DNA of 64,000 bases from Desulfobacterales bacterium (GCA_016342285.1 JAEINQ010000016.1:1-64000), one strand, 5' to 3'; counted from the stretch's first letter, positions 26,072-35,886 are shown. Program-made: numbers and translations. The notes: a model not told the origin generated them from the sequence alone.

Positions 26072-27460
26072 TCATACTCTCTCCAGGCGGGCGACGGTCT
26101 CGATGTGAAAGGTATGGGGAAACAGGTCCACGGGCTGGGCTTCAGTGACACGGTAGCGGTCTGCCATCAGGGCCAGATCCCGGGCCAGGGTGGCCGGATT
26201 GCAGGAGACGTAGACGATGCGCTCCGGCGCCAGTTCCAGGACCTGCTCCACCACGCGCTGATGCATACCCACCCGGGGCGGATCGATGATCATGACGTCC
26301 GGGACCGCTGCCGCCCCGGCAAGGACGTCTTTGATGTCGCCATGGATGAACCGGCAGTTGGAGACCTGGTTACGCCGACAGTTCTCCCGAGCGTCATCCA
26401 CGGCGCTTGCCACCATTTCGATACCGATCACTTCCTTGGCCGCGGCAGCCAGGCAGATGGCGATGGTGCCGGTTCCGCAATACAAATCCAAAACGGTTTC
26501 ACCGCCTGTCAGCCCCGCGTAGGCCCGCACAATGCCGTAGAGACTTTCGGCCCCCCGCGTATTGGTCTGAAAAAAAGAATTGGCGGAGATCTTGAATTGA
26601 AAGTGCCCAATGGCGTCCGTCAGATAAGGCTGACCGGCCAGCGGCACCTCGGTTTCGCCCACCGCCACCCCAGCTCGCCGGGCAGTGATGTTGTTGACCA
26701 CCGAAACCACTTCCGGATGGGCGGCGACAAGCGCCTCGGCCAGGGGCATGACCACGGATAGGTTTTCGCTGGCGGTGATGATGTTCACCATCCACTGATC
26801 CCGGCTCACCGAATGGCGCAGCATGAGAAACCGCCAAAATCCCTCATGAGACTTAAGACCGTAGGGCGGCAGGCCGGCGTTTTTCATGTACTGCCGGACC
26901 TCCTCCATGATGTGATTTCCCAGGTCCGGCTGAAGAAGACAGGCCTGGGTGTCGAGCACTTTATTATAGGTTCCCGGGACGTGCAGTCCCAGGGCGAATC
27001 CGGACGCTTTGACGCCGGCGGCCATTTCTTCGGGGAGCAGCCATTGACGGTCCGAACAGGAAAACTCCATCTTGTTGCGATAACCGAAAACTCGTTCCGA
27101 GGCCACGGTGGGCAGCACGTCAACCCCCTGAATCAGGCCGATGTGTTCAATGGCTTCGGCCACGTGTCGACGTTTGTAGACCAGTTGCCGGTCATAGGCC
27201 AAAAACTGCCACTTGCAGCCGCCGCAAAATCCGCTGTAGGGACAAGGGGGCACCACGCGGTCAGGCGAGGGTTCCAGCAGTTCTTCGATGCGGGCTTCAG
27301 CGAAGTTTTTTTTCTTTTTGACCACCCTGGCCCTGACCCGGTCACCGGGCACGGTCTGGTCCACGAATACGGCCAGGCCTTCGATGCGGGCAATTCCTTT
27401 TCCGCCAAATGCGATATTGTCAATGGTCAGATCGTGGACCTGCCCTTTTTTCACTGCCAT
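26072..27460 (-). CDS. rlmD: 23S rRNA (uracil-C5)-methyltransferase, RlmD/RumA type
   Basis: A TRAM domain (residues about 1-58) precedes the [4Fe-4S] cysteines in CPYSGFCGGCKW (C73, C79, C82, with a fourth in DTQACLL). The SAM-dependent domain has VLDLYCGTGTIAICLA, MIIDPPRVGMHQRVVEQ and the catalytic cysteine in VYVSCNPATLARDLA. RlmD methylates a uridine of 23S rRNA; RlmCD-like paralogues cannot be excluded. I start at MAVKKGQVHD (27460), with AGGA 8 nt upstream, rather than the ATG three codons earlier. Confidence 0.9.
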   Translation of the reverse strand: MAVKKGQVHDLTIDNIAFGGKGIARIEGLAVFVDQTVPGDRVRARVVKKKKNFAEARIEELLEPSPDRVVPPCPYSGFCGGCKWQFLAYDRQLVYKRRHVAEAIEHIGLIQGVDVLPTVASERVFGYRNKMEFSCSDRQWLLPEEMAAGVKASGFALGLHVPGTYNKVLDTQACLLQPDLGNHIMEEVRQYMKNAGLPPYGLKSHEGFWRFLMLRHSVSRDQWMVNIITASENLSVVMPLAEALVAAHPEVVSVVNNITARRAGVAVGETEVPLAGQPYLTDAIGHFQFKISANSFFQTNTRGAESLYGIVRAYAGLTGGETVLDLYCGTGTIAICLAAAAKEVIGIEMVASAVDDARENCRRNQVSNCRFIHGDIKDVLAGAAAVPDVMIIDPPRVGMHQRVVEQVLELAPERIVYVSCNPATLARDLALMADRYRVTEAQPVDLFPHTFHIETVARLERV

Positions 27461-27686
27461 GGGTTTCATCCTATGGTGTCGGCCTTTGGGTTGTCATGGG
27501 CCGGGCCAAATGGTATATTCATTTCAATTCGAAATGGTCATCCACTTAGATCACTTTAGGCACGTCACACTATTACCAAGCTCTCTTAACCCCTTCATCC
27601 ACGGGGGTGTACCAGAGGCCGACCCTTCCAGGCAAGCGCCAATACTTGCAGGCAACAAAAAAACCGTTTGCACGAACCGCCGACCT

Positions 27687-28445
27687 ATGGTTGAATTCGA
27701 ATCAGATACCGGTTGTCACCCCATTGCCTTTTCATCTGACGGCTTTCTTCTCAGAGGGGTTTTGCACCGGCCGCCAAAGACCCCTGCCCCGCCGGTGGTC
27801 ATCGGTTCTCACGGGCTGCTGAGCAACGGCAGTTCCCCGAAACAAATTGCTCTGGCCAAGCGTTGCGCCGCCTGCGGAATCGCTTTTTTTCGGTTTGACC
27901 ATCGCGGATGCGGCCACAGTCAGGGTCTTTTTCACGATGTCACCTCCCTGGCGCAGCGTTGCCGGGATCTGCTGAATGCAGCCGCCACCATGGCGGCCAG
28001 AAACGATATCGGCCCCGTTGTCGGTCTTTTCGGCAGCAGCATGGGCGGTGCGGTCAGTCTTTCTGCGGCAAAGACGCTGGGTGCCCGTGCGGTGGTCACC
28101 GTGGCAGCACCGGTCCGAAGTCGCGGCATCGCCGCCCTTGAGGACCCCCAAATGAAGAATCCGGCACTGCCGACCCAAGGCCATGTGCCGCCCCGAACCT
28201 TTGATATCGCCGGACAACTGCACGGCCTGTCTCACGTTCTGATCGTTCACGGCAGTGCCGACGCGGTCGTACCGGTAGAAAACGCCCATGAAATCCACCG
28301 GCGGGTCGGCAACCCAAAAAAACTGGTCATCCAGCCGGAAGGTGACCATCGCATGAGCGATCCTGGCCACCAGCAAATGTTTGCCGACCAGGCCATGGCC
28401 TGGTTCCGCCGACACCTGTTGTCACAAAGCGAATCGACGCCTTAA
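27687..28445 (+). CDS. Alpha/beta hydrolase
   Basis: The protein of about 252 residues has an oxyanion-region motif VVIGSHGLLSNGSS, an FFRFDHRGCGHSQG block, the nucleophile elbow GSSMGG, an acidic residue in VHGSADAVVPVENA and a catalytic histidine in EGDHRMSDP. It resembles esterase/lipase-like alpha/beta hydrolases acting on small esters; substrate unknown. I start at MVEFESDTG (27687), because the longer frame to 27288 reads antisense through rlmD. It is the first gene of the plus-strand block, about 200 bp before the SPFH gene. Confidence 0.82.
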   Translation: MVEFESDTGCHPIAFSSDGFLLRGVLHRPPKTPAPPVVIGSHGLLSNGSSPKQIALAKRCAACGIAFFRFDHRGCGHSQGLFHDVTSLAQRCRDLLNAAATMAARNDIGPVVGLFGSSMGGAVSLSAAKTLGARAVVTVAAPVRSRGIAALEDPQMKNPALPTQGHVPPRTFDIAGQLHGLSHVLIVHGSADAVVPVENAHEIHRRVGNPKKLVIQPEGDHRMSDPGHQQMFADQAMAWFRRHLLSQSESTP

Positions 28446-28652
28446 ACCGGATGGCCATATATAACGTTCATTCCCCACCATGAAGGACATGAAGATCACG
28501 AAGGGTTTTTAATAGTATTAGGTATTTCAAACCTTAGTGCATTTTAGGCACCCGTCGGCAATCTTATGGGCATCGCCACCTGACTCTGACCACTTCCAGC
28601 GGACGTGGATTGCCAGATCGAAATCAAACGGTTTGCCCCACAAGGAGTCGCC

Positions 28653-29597
28653 ATGCCAGAACAATCGTCCAAGCAGTTTCTTCAAAGAGCGTTTGTCAAA
28701 AAAACCTTGCGCCGCATTCTGGCCCTGGCCACCATCATCGGCCTTTCCTACGGGCTCGTGGCCATGATTTATGCCACCCGGACCATTTTCAAGGTCAAGA
28801 AGAATTACGCCGTGGTACTGGAACGCTTCAGCGGCAAACGCGAGGCGGTGACCGAAGTCGGCTGGCACCTGAGACTGCCCTACTTCACCCGCATCGAGCA
28901 GGAAGTGACGTTGATGAACCAGCGCCTCTTTCTCGGGGGCCAGAACGAGCCCATGCGAATCATCTCAAAGGAAAACGTCGCGCTTTGGACCTCCGGGGTC
29001 ATGACCTTTCGCATCCGAAACCTCAACATCTGGGCCATCGAAAACCTTGACCCCATGAACATCTTACAGGGCGACTATGACGGCATCGTCAAGGACATCC
29101 TTCAGGCCCAGGCGGTCAACGATCTGATCAGCAAACGGGAAACGATCAAGGAGGACATTTTCGAAGCCCTTAAATCACGTCCCATCAACCAGGGCGGCCC
29201 CACTCTGGAAAAGAAATACGGCCTCGAAGTGGTCAGTTTTGTCCTGAAGGAGACCCGATTCGGCGACAAACTGGTGGAGGCCACCGAAGAGAAGAAGCGC
29301 CGGGAACTGATTGCCGAGGCGGAAAACTATGCCGCCGATCAGGAGGCCAGCCGCATCCGGAAACTTTACGCCGCCTACATGGAAAGCATTGCGTCCCTCC
29401 AAGGGGCGCTGGGGCGGCCTGATGGGTCCACCGACGCGGCCCTGCTTCAGTTTCTGGTCCAGCAGAAATGGGCGGCCGCCTACGAAAAGCATCAGGCCGG
29501 GCAAAACACCGTGGTGATTCAAAACACCAGCGGCGCCCCCAACCTGACCCTGCCCGCCCCGACAGAGGTAAAATCCGTTTCAGGAGGCACCCCCTAA
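28653..29597 (+). CDS. SPFH/band-7 (prohibitin-like) membrane protein
   Basis: The 314-residue protein has one N-terminal membrane segment (about 22-44, LALATIIGLSYGLVAMIYA) and a SPFH/band-7 domain (NYAVVLERFSGKREAVTEVG then GWHLRLPYFTRIEQEVTLMN). A helical C-terminal part contains EEKKRRELIAEAENYAADQE, similar to the coiled-coil tail of HflK/HflC and prohibitins. AAGGAG precedes the ATG at 28653. The stop TAA overlaps the next ATG (TAATG), so it is translationally coupled to the AAA-Lon protease gene. By analogy with HflKC-FtsH it may hold the protease at the membrane; that is inference. Confidence 0.85.
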   Translation: MPEQSSKQFLQRAFVKKTLRRILALATIIGLSYGLVAMIYATRTIFKVKKNYAVVLERFSGKREAVTEVGWHLRLPYFTRIEQEVTLMNQRLFLGGQNEPMRIISKENVALWTSGVMTFRIRNLNIWAIENLDPMNILQGDYDGIVKDILQAQAVNDLISKRETIKEDIFEALKSRPINQGGPTLEKKYGLEVVSFVLKETRFGDKLVEATEEKKRRELIAEAENYAADQEASRIRKLYAAYMESIASLQGALGRPDGSTDAALLQFLVQQKWAAAYEKHQAGQNTVVIQNTSGAPNLTLPAPTEVKSVSGGTP

Positions 29598-32500
29598 TGT
29601 CGCGACGACTCACCAAGGAGGTCAAGTACGTCCGGCTGCCGGAAAAGCGCATTCGGGAAATCGAAGACCTGGTCGCCTCGTGGCCTTACGAAACCAAATC
29701 CTTTATGCGCGCACGGCTAAACCAGTATACCCCGCCGTCGGACTTCATCAATACCCTGCTGGAAACCTTCCTTTCCGCATTTATGGAGTCCCATGAAAAG
29801 CGTTTCATTATCCTGAAGGAACCGGATATTTTGACGGACTGGCAACGGCGTTTCGAGATCTCCGGGCATACCAATCCGCAGGAAGCCTGGAATAAAATCC
29901 TGGAAAAAGAGGTCTCGGCAAAGGACTATATCTATCTTCTCTACCTGCTGGACAGTGAACTGGCCGACATTCATGTTCCCGTCGAGCTCAAGGAACTCTT
30001 TGAAAAAATCTACCGCGCCCATATTCGAAAAGAATACCTCTCCGATCCGTCGGTGCCCAAGGCGCCACTGGTTCTGTTTGTCGGGCCCAGCGGCAGCGGC
30101 AAGACCGCAACGGTGACACGAACCATCGAACAGGTTATCTTCCGAAACGAAGTAATGCCGGAAATCGACTTCGAGCAAAAGAAAGAAGCGCTTCTGGCCA
30201 ACGAGCCTTTCTGGAAAAGCATTGAAGAGATCGACCCGACCCTGGCCATGGAAATCGTCCGCCGCAAAAAGCTCAAACTTTATAAAACCCTTTCCCATAC
30301 CCCCCTGATCAAGTCCGTTTTCAAACATCGGATCAGCCGCAACCTCTCGGATCTTGAAGAACAGGGACTGATGATCGATTACGCCATGATCACCCCCAAC
30401 GACTACCAGACGGCCCTGGCCGGTGAACCGGGCAATTATCTGAAAAAAGCCCTGGGCGATCCGCGGAAGACGTCCGTTCGACACATTGAGGAAGCCCACA
30501 GCGCCTTTGGCAAGGCATCCGGGCGAGAGACCGGCGTGGAGCGGCAGCAGCGCACCCTCATCGACACCTCAAACATCATCATTGACGAAATCATCAGCGG
30601 CCACCGGGACTGTCTGCTCATCGCCACCAGTGATCAGCCCGAACGCTTCGATGCGGCCATTTACCGCCGGTTCGTGGAAAAAGGGAAGATCATCGACATT
30701 TCCGAATTCTGGAAGAACGCCGAAAATCTGCGGGAGGTGGTCCGCCTCGAACTGCTGCGGGCAGACACCCGTATCGGTGATTCCGTGGACGGACGATGCC
30801 ACCACAAGGTCTCGTGCCTGACCGGCGAGGCATTGGACCGGACGGTGGAAAAACTCTATCAGATCTTCGAAGATCGGACCCTGAAGATCATCCCCTCCTA
30901 CGTGAGAAAGTTGATCCACTCCCTCATTGAAATCCAGGGGGACTTCTCGCCGGACTTTCTTGACGACGCCGTCCTGATCCGAAAGGCCTTTGAACTGGTG
31001 GCAAAAAACTCCTACGGCGACCTTTATAAGAAGGTCGTCGACCGCATGGACCGCAACGTTAAATGGGAAGAATACGTCGGCGACATCAAGGACATGTTCT
31101 CGGAAATGGCCAACAATTGCCTTTATTACGGCGTGAGCGAGGAAAAAGGCGTGGTCTTAAACGGCCCCCCCGGCGGGGGGAAGACATTTCTGGTCCGGGC
31201 CTGGCTCAGCGAAAACAGTGAAGTACACGACATCGCCACCAGCCCCAGCGCCCTTCAGGACCCGGTCAATCCCATCGAAGGGGCCATGGAAAACCTGGAA
31301 AAAGTCTACGATATCGCCAAGATGATCGCCCCAACGGTGATTTTTTTCGACGAAGGCGACTCCCTGGCACCCAGGCGAAGCGCCTCGGGCGGGTCTCCCT
31401 CGGACAAACTGACCAACAAGTTTCTTAACCTCATCGACGGCGAAATTCCCCTCAACCGGGTTTTCACCGCACTGACCACCAATCGTCTCGACATTCTCGA
31501 CCCGGCCCTGATCCGATCCAAACGCCTGAAGGTCATGGAAATTTCAGGTCACATGAGCCGCGACGATATCGTCGACATCGTCTCACAGGCCCTCAAAGGC
31601 GTGCCGCTGGCAACGGACCTGGACGAACCGGGGATCGTCGAAACCGCCAAGGGACTGTGCAACACCCCGGCCGACTACACGGCCTTTGTGGAAAAGGCCC
31701 GGTCCCTTCGCAGTACGGAGTTTGAAGTGCTGCGCCGGTTTCGCAACCTGGCCCATGCGGACCGGCATGCCCAGGAGAATTTCATCAAATTCAATTTCAA
31801 GACCCTGCTGGGTATTCTCGAAGCCGTGAAAGCACCCCAAGACATCCGGGCGGAGGTCAAGGCCAACCCCATGGCCTTTCTCGAAAAATCTACGGTGGTG
31901 CTCGAACTGCTGGAAAACATCCGGGAGGCGACGGATTATCCCCTCATGTCCAGCCACCTGGAATCGGCCCGCATGGAGATCGCCGGCAGCCCGGTGCGGA
32001 AGGGCAAGATGCAGCTGGACGAATTCCTCGAAGCCGAGTTGAGCCAGGAACCCCAGATCGGTTTCATCATCGGCGTGGGCGCCAACGATGTCTCCGGGGT
32101 CCTGTTGCCCATCGCCACCAGCCTGACCTACAACCTGGGCACTGAAAAGGTCCTGGTCACCGGTGCCGTGTCGTCGGCTGCACCGGCCGCCGCCGAGTTG
32201 GAAATGGCGGTGAAGATGACCCAGCAGTCAGCCCAGGAAGCCTTTACCATGGTCAAGAACTACCTTCAGGGGATGGCTCCCAAGGTGAGCATCCCCAAGC
32301 TCATCGGTGAATTCCTCAACCATTACACCGTCCACCACCAACTCCTGTCGGCCTCCTACAACGTGGGAGGGCCGTCGGCTGGATACGCCCTGGCCATCAA
32401 CACCCTGTCGGCCATTCTCCACCTGCCGGTCTACAACGACTTCGGCATCACCGGTGCGCCCTGGACCAAAGGGGTCAAGGTCGGGGAGGTGGGCGGTTCG

Positions 32501-32998
32501 GTGATCATCGGCGGCCACAAGAAAAAAACGGAAAAGGTGCTGATGTACCTGCGCCGCATGTACATGCCCCTTCAGAACTACAAAGACCTTGAAATTGATT
32601 TTCTGCTCAATTACTGGACCCAGGGCAAGGACGTTCTCGGCGTGACCCACTTCGGGGACCTGTTGCCCGAGGTGGTCTGGCTCGGGGCCGAATACGAACA
32701 GACCCTGCTTGATCTCATCGATACCCGGCTGACCTACAAACTTGAAAAGTACCGGGGACGAACGCCATCTCCGTTAATTCAAGAACAGATACTGGAAATG
32801 AAGAAGCGCCTGCGCAATCGACTGGAAGCGGAAATCGCCCGGCGCCTCAACGCCATTCGCGTCTACCTGAGGAATCCCGTCCGCGACCCCCACACCTCCA
32901 TCAAAGAGATCTTTCGGGAGGCGCCGGAGAGCAGGGAGCGGCTGGTCCAACCCATTCTCAAATACTTCAGGGACAGGATCGGCCGGTGGCAGGAATAA
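29597..32998 (+). CDS. Large protease with two AAA+ modules and Lon-type C-terminal domain
   Basis: This 1133-residue protein has no obvious signal or membrane segment. A first P-loop, VLFVGPSGSGKTATVTR, is at about 160-175, with an IEEAH Walker B-like motif later and a sensor-like LLIATSDQPERFDAAIYRRF. A second, clearly classical AAA module has GVVLNGPPGGGKTFLVRA (about 518-535), VIFFDEGDSLAPRRS (about 578) and an FTALTTNRLDILDPALIR sensor block. The last third is a Lon-like protease domain: QIGFIIGVGANDVSG, catalytic serine S927 in GGPSAGYAL, and the lysine of a GGHKKKTEKV motif (about K975). So both Ser-Lys dyad residues appear present. It is coupled to an SPFH gene. I know no named family with this exact order. 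Confidence 0.85.
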   Translation: MSRRLTKEVKYVRLPEKRIREIEDLVASWPYETKSFMRARLNQYTPPSDFINTLLETFLSAFMESHEKRFIILKEPDILTDWQRRFEISGHTNPQEAWNKILEKEVSAKDYIYLLYLLDSELADIHVPVELKELFEKIYRAHIRKEYLSDPSVPKAPLVLFVGPSGSGKTATVTRTIEQVIFRNEVMPEIDFEQKKEALLANEPFWKSIEEIDPTLAMEIVRRKKLKLYKTLSHTPLIKSVFKHRISRNLSDLEEQGLMIDYAMITPNDYQTALAGEPGNYLKKALGDPRKTSVRHIEEAHSAFGKASGRETGVERQQRTLIDTSNIIIDEIISGHRDCLLIATSDQPERFDAAIYRRFVEKGKIIDISEFWKNAENLREVVRLELLRADTRIGDSVDGRCHHKVSCLTGEALDRTVEKLYQIFEDRTLKIIPSYVRKLIHSLIEIQGDFSPDFLDDAVLIRKAFELVAKNSYGDLYKKVVDRMDRNVKWEEYVGDIKDMFSEMANNCLYYGVSEEKGVVLNGPPGGGKTFLVRAWLSENSEVHDIATSPSALQDPVNPIEGAMENLEKVYDIAKMIAPTVIFFDEGDSLAPRRSASGGSPSDKLTNKFLNLIDGEIPLNRVFTALTTNRLDILDPALIRSKRLKVMEISGHMSRDDIVDIVSQALKGVPLATDLDEPGIVETAKGLCNTPADYTAFVEKARSLRSTEFEVLRRFRNLAHADRHAQENFIKFNFKTLLGILEAVKAPQDIRAEVKANPMAFLEKSTVVLELLENIREATDYPLMSSHLESARMEIAGSPVRKGKMQLDEFLEAELSQEPQIGFIIGVGANDVSGVLLPIATSLTYNLGTEKVLVTGAVSSAAPAAAELEMAVKMTQQSAQEAFTMVKNYLQGMAPKVSIPKLIGEFLNHYTVHHQLLSASYNVGGPSAGYALAINTLSAILHLPVYNDFGITGAPWTKGVKVGEVGGSVIIGGHKKKTEKVLMYLRRMYMPLQNYKDLEIDFLLNYWTQGKDVLGVTHFGDLLPEVVWLGAEYEQTLLDLIDTRLTYKLEKYRGRTPSPLIQEQILEMKKRLRNRLEAEIARRLNAIRVYLRNPVRDPHTSIKEIFREAPESRERLVQPILKYFRDRIGRWQE

Positions 32999-33282
32999 GC
33001 CGGATCGGCCAGACCTGTCGCCTTCGGCGCCCGAGCCCCCCTGCGAGGATCCACCCGCAAAGCGGGTGGTCTCAGAAGAACCTCCTTAGGAGGACTTAAT
33101 GTCCAATTTTCAATTCTCAATGTTCAAGGAAGGTATTCCGCCATATCAGCCTTTTAAAAAATTGGCAGAGCGTAGCGATTCCACACTTGAGTATTGGACA
33201 TTGGAAATTCACGGTAGTCGTTCTCGCCGGAACGATAGAACCTTTCCGGGGCCGCCACCAAAAAGATGGTTTGATGCCAGCG
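32999..33282. other. Region between the AAA-Lon gene and the amidohydrolase gene
   Basis: It holds a CCACCCGC/GCGGGTGG hairpin (33051-33069), a CCTCCTTAGGAGG palindrome and a CTCAATGTTCAAGG phrase. The hairpin and TTAAT...CTCAATGTTC recur near 59517-59575. Convergent terminators are expected here, but I see no T tract on the plus strand. Confidence 0.5.
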
Positions 33283-34509
33283 TCAACCGACAACGCGGCC
33301 CGATCCCCCCAGCGTTCGTCGGCCGTCGACCCATACCGAACCGACACGGCCCAGGGACCCGGGAAGGTGTTCAGGGGGCCCTTTGATAGCGATAAACGTG
33401 GCCGCATGCCCCGGCGCCAAGGTTCCGGAATATCCCCCGCCGACCAGGGGCGCTGCCACCGACGAGCCGCTTTGCACGGCTTCGGACAGGCTCCAGCCGG
33501 CCTCCATAACAATGGCCATCTCCTCCTTCAGCGCCGTTCCGTGATCCACCCCCAGACTGCCGGCGTCGGTGCCCAGGGCCACCCGTACGCCAAGCCGACG
33601 AGCCATTTGCATCTGCTCCAGCTGGTGGTCGAAATTGCGACGGGCCATTTGGGCTTCGATGCTGCCCGGTGCAAGCTGCCGGGCATAGGCCCTCATGGTC
33701 ACTGCCGTCGGAACCCAAATCACCAGGGAATCGGCCATGCGGGCCAGATTGTCCGGTCCCATGAAAAACCCGTGTTCAACGGACCGGCACCCGGCTGCCA
33801 CGGCCATGGCCACCGGCAACCGGCCGTTGGCATGGACCATGACCCCGAGGCCCCGAACAGCGGCGGCCTCAACTGCGGCCCGCATCTCCTCCAGGCTGAA
33901 CTGAGGCGCCGTCTCCTTGGCAAAATGGGTAAGGCTGTTGAGCCCGCTGTTGACGATCTTGACGTGATCCGGAGCCGGCCGGTCCCCTGCCACGGCCTCG
34001 GCCAGGGTCATCCCCGCCTTCGGCGACCGACCGATGAGCCGGCCGTATCGCCCACTCTGGCGCCAGGCCTGACCGGCACTTTGCACGCGGACCGGCAACA
34101 GCTGTGATGGACGGGTTTTGAACCTCAACACATGCCCCGAACGGTCCCCACCATCACGAACAGCCACCACGCCGCAGTCTCGGTGTTGGCACAGGTGGGC
34201 TGCGATCACCGTTGCCGCCCGGTCGTAACCGGCTTCCAGCTGGGATTTCCGGACCACCGAATCGTCGGTCCCGGACAGGGTCAGATGAACGTGACTGTCC
34301 ACCAACCCGGGCAGCAGGGTAAAATCGCTCAGGTCACACCCCTGCCCGGACAAAACGTCCCGGGGCGGCTTTGGGTCCACGGATCGAACCATGCCTTCCC
34401 GAATATAAATCCAGACCTTGGACCGGACCGGCCCACCGGTGCCGTCCACCAGCCACCCGGCCAAAATCAACTGATCGGAGGGATCGGTGGCGCCCTTATT
34501 CGCAGTCAT
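33283..34509 (-). CDS. Amidohydrolase-superfamily metal hydrolase
   Basis: A 408-residue amidohydrolase with the metal-ligand motifs VDSHVHL, a conserved Lys in DHVKIVNSG, MVHANG, CRSVEHGF and GTDAG. It ends with the usual ADL-like barrel return (LAPGHAATFIAIKG). Prolidase-like, imidazolonepropionase-like or dipeptidase-like substrates are possible; none can be chosen. I start at the ATG at 34509 rather than the TTG just before it. The stop codon of the small remnant gene overlaps this start (TGATG), suggesting an earlier operon cinA-hydrolase-amidohydrolase. Confidence 0.85.
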   Translation of the reverse strand: MTANKGATDPSDQLILAGWLVDGTGGPVRSKVWIYIREGMVRSVDPKPPRDVLSGQGCDLSDFTLLPGLVDSHVHLTLSGTDDSVVRKSQLEAGYDRAATVIAAHLCQHRDCGVVAVRDGGDRSGHVLRFKTRPSQLLPVRVQSAGQAWRQSGRYGRLIGRSPKAGMTLAEAVAGDRPAPDHVKIVNSGLNSLTHFAKETAPQFSLEEMRAAVEAAAVRGLGVMVHANGRLPVAMAVAAGCRSVEHGFFMGPDNLARMADSLVIWVPTAVTMRAYARQLAPGSIEAQMARRNFDHQLEQMQMARRLGVRVALGTDAGSLGVDHGTALKEEMAIVMEAGWSLSEAVQSGSSVAAPLVGGGYSGTLAPGHAATFIAIKGPPEHLPGSLGRVGSVWVDGRRTLGGSGRVVG

Positions 34510-34634
34510 CAATGTTCAACGTCCAAATTCGGGTCGTGTTTGCTTAAAAACCGAACCACGGCTTCCCCATAGCCCGGGGTGTGGCTCGATTCACTGTGAC
34601 CGGCGCCAGGGGCCACATACAGCATCATCGACAT
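34509..34634 (-). pseudogene. 41-codon remnant of an alpha/beta hydrolase
   Basis: A 41-residue frame reads MSMMLYVAPGAGHSESSHTP, then GYGEAVVRFLSKH, ending VEH. This resembles the last part of an alpha/beta hydrolase, including the catalytic-histidine strand (PGAGHS) and the C-terminal helix. It has a start ATG with GAGG 7 nt upstream, at the end of cinA, and its stop overlaps the amidohydrolase ATG. The body of the enzyme is missing, so I read it as an internal deletion that kept both gene ends. A genuine micro-protein is less likely. Confidence 0.6.
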
Positions 34635-34638
34635 GGCA

Positions 34639-35886
34639 CTACCTCAACAAAAGGGACCGGCGCAGACGGTCCAGGGCCGTAACGGCAAAAACCCGCTTGT
34701 TCATGTCCCGATCGCCAAAGGGGAAGTGGTGGCGAAAGGCATCAACACCGTGGGGACCGGCCAGCCCGATACAGACCGTGCCCACCGGCTTTTCGGCGCT
34801 TCCGCCACCCGGTCCGGCAATGCCGGTGGTGGCCAGGCCCCAGTCTGTTCCGGCAACCCGCCTGGCCCCCTCGGCCATGGTCCGGGCGGTCTCCTGGCTG
34901 ACGGCGCCGAATCGCGCCAGGATCGTTTCGGGCACCCCGAGGACAGCCGTCTTTGCAGCGTTGGCGTAGACCACACCGGAAAAACGAAAATAATCGGAAG
35001 ATCCGGGCACTTCGGTGAGCCAATGGGCCATGAGTCCACCGGTACAACTCTCTGCCATGGCCAGGGTCGCCCCATGACCCCTGAGCAGGCCGCCCACCAC
35101 CTCGGCCATGGATGCGCCGGTCAAAGAAACCACCCTTTCCCCGAGCCGGTCACAGGCCCATCTTGCGGCCTCGTCCAGTCGGCTTTCCAGCCGGTCCGCC
35201 GATCCATCCCGACCGTGAATCCGAACCAGAATCTCGGGAAACCGGATCTGAAAACCGATGCCCAGATCGGGAAACAGGCTTCCGAAACCGTCCAGTTGCT
35301 CACCGGTGGCCGATTCGGTGAGACCGAAGGTCACCAGGGTTCGCGTCCGACCGACCGACCGTGGTTGCCCCAACCGTTTCTCCAGGTCGGGCAGGACCGC
35401 CGTTTCCAACATCCGCCGCATCTCCCGGGGCACCCCGGGAAGAAAATAGAACCGGCACTCACCCATGGTAAGACGGAAACCCGGAGCCGTGCCGACCGGA
35501 TTGGCCAGCCAGTCCGCACCCTGGGGAAGGCGAGCCTGCTTTCGGTTGGCGTCGGTCATTGGCCGTCCCCGGTTGTTAAAGAAGGCTTCCATGGCGTCCA
35601 GGGCCGCCGTGTTCATCGTGCAGGCGACACCGGCGGCAGCAGCGGCCGCTTGGGCGGTCCGATCGTCTTGGGTGGGCCCCAGGCCACCGGTGACCACAAC
35701 CAGATCAGCCCGGGTGCCCATTTCGGCCAACGCCCGGGAAATCGCGTCCAGGCCGTCGCCGACACAAAGGTGCCGCCGGACCGCCACCCCCATTTCCTCC
35801 AAACGACGGGCAATGTGTGCGGCGTTGGTGTCGACCACGGCACCACAGCGAATCTCCTCACCCGTGGACAGAATTTCGGCGATCAT
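34639..35886 (-). CDS. cinA: CinA-like competence/damage-inducible protein (NMN deamidase family)
   Basis: The 415-residue protein has an N-terminal MoCF-like domain (MIAEILSTGEEIRCG, then VVVTGGLGPTQDD) and a C-terminal CinA domain (LAMAESCTGGLMAHWLTEVP, then SGVVYANAAKTAVLGVP and WGLATTGIAGPGG), matching the PncC type that deamidates NMN and the ADP-ribose pyrophosphatase-like N-domain of full-length CinA. The start ATG at 35886 has GGAG 11 nt upstream. Longer open frame to 36198 crosses a repeat element and is not supported. Confidence 0.92.
   Translation of the reverse strand: MIAEILSTGEEIRCGAVVDTNAAHIARRLEEMGVAVRRHLCVGDGLDAISRALAEMGTRADLVVVTGGLGPTQDDRTAQAAAAAAGVACTMNTAALDAMEAFFNNRGRPMTDANRKQARLPQGADWLANPVGTAPGFRLTMGECRFYFLPGVPREMRRMLETAVLPDLEKRLGQPRSVGRTRTLVTFGLTESATGEQLDGFGSLFPDLGIGFQIRFPEILVRIHGRDGSADRLESRLDEAARWACDRLGERVVSLTGASMAEVVGGLLRGHGATLAMAESCTGGLMAHWLTEVPGSSDYFRFSGVVYANAAKTAVLGVPETILARFGAVSQETARTMAEGARRVAGTDWGLATTGIAGPGGGSAEKPVGTVCIGLAGPHGVDAFRHHFPFGDRDMNKRVFAVTALDRLRRSLLLR

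Noticed and set aside
27288..27686. Upstream extension of the alpha/beta hydrolase frame
   Set aside because: It overlaps the 5' part of rlmD on the opposite strand and shows no hydrolase similarity; start set at 27687.
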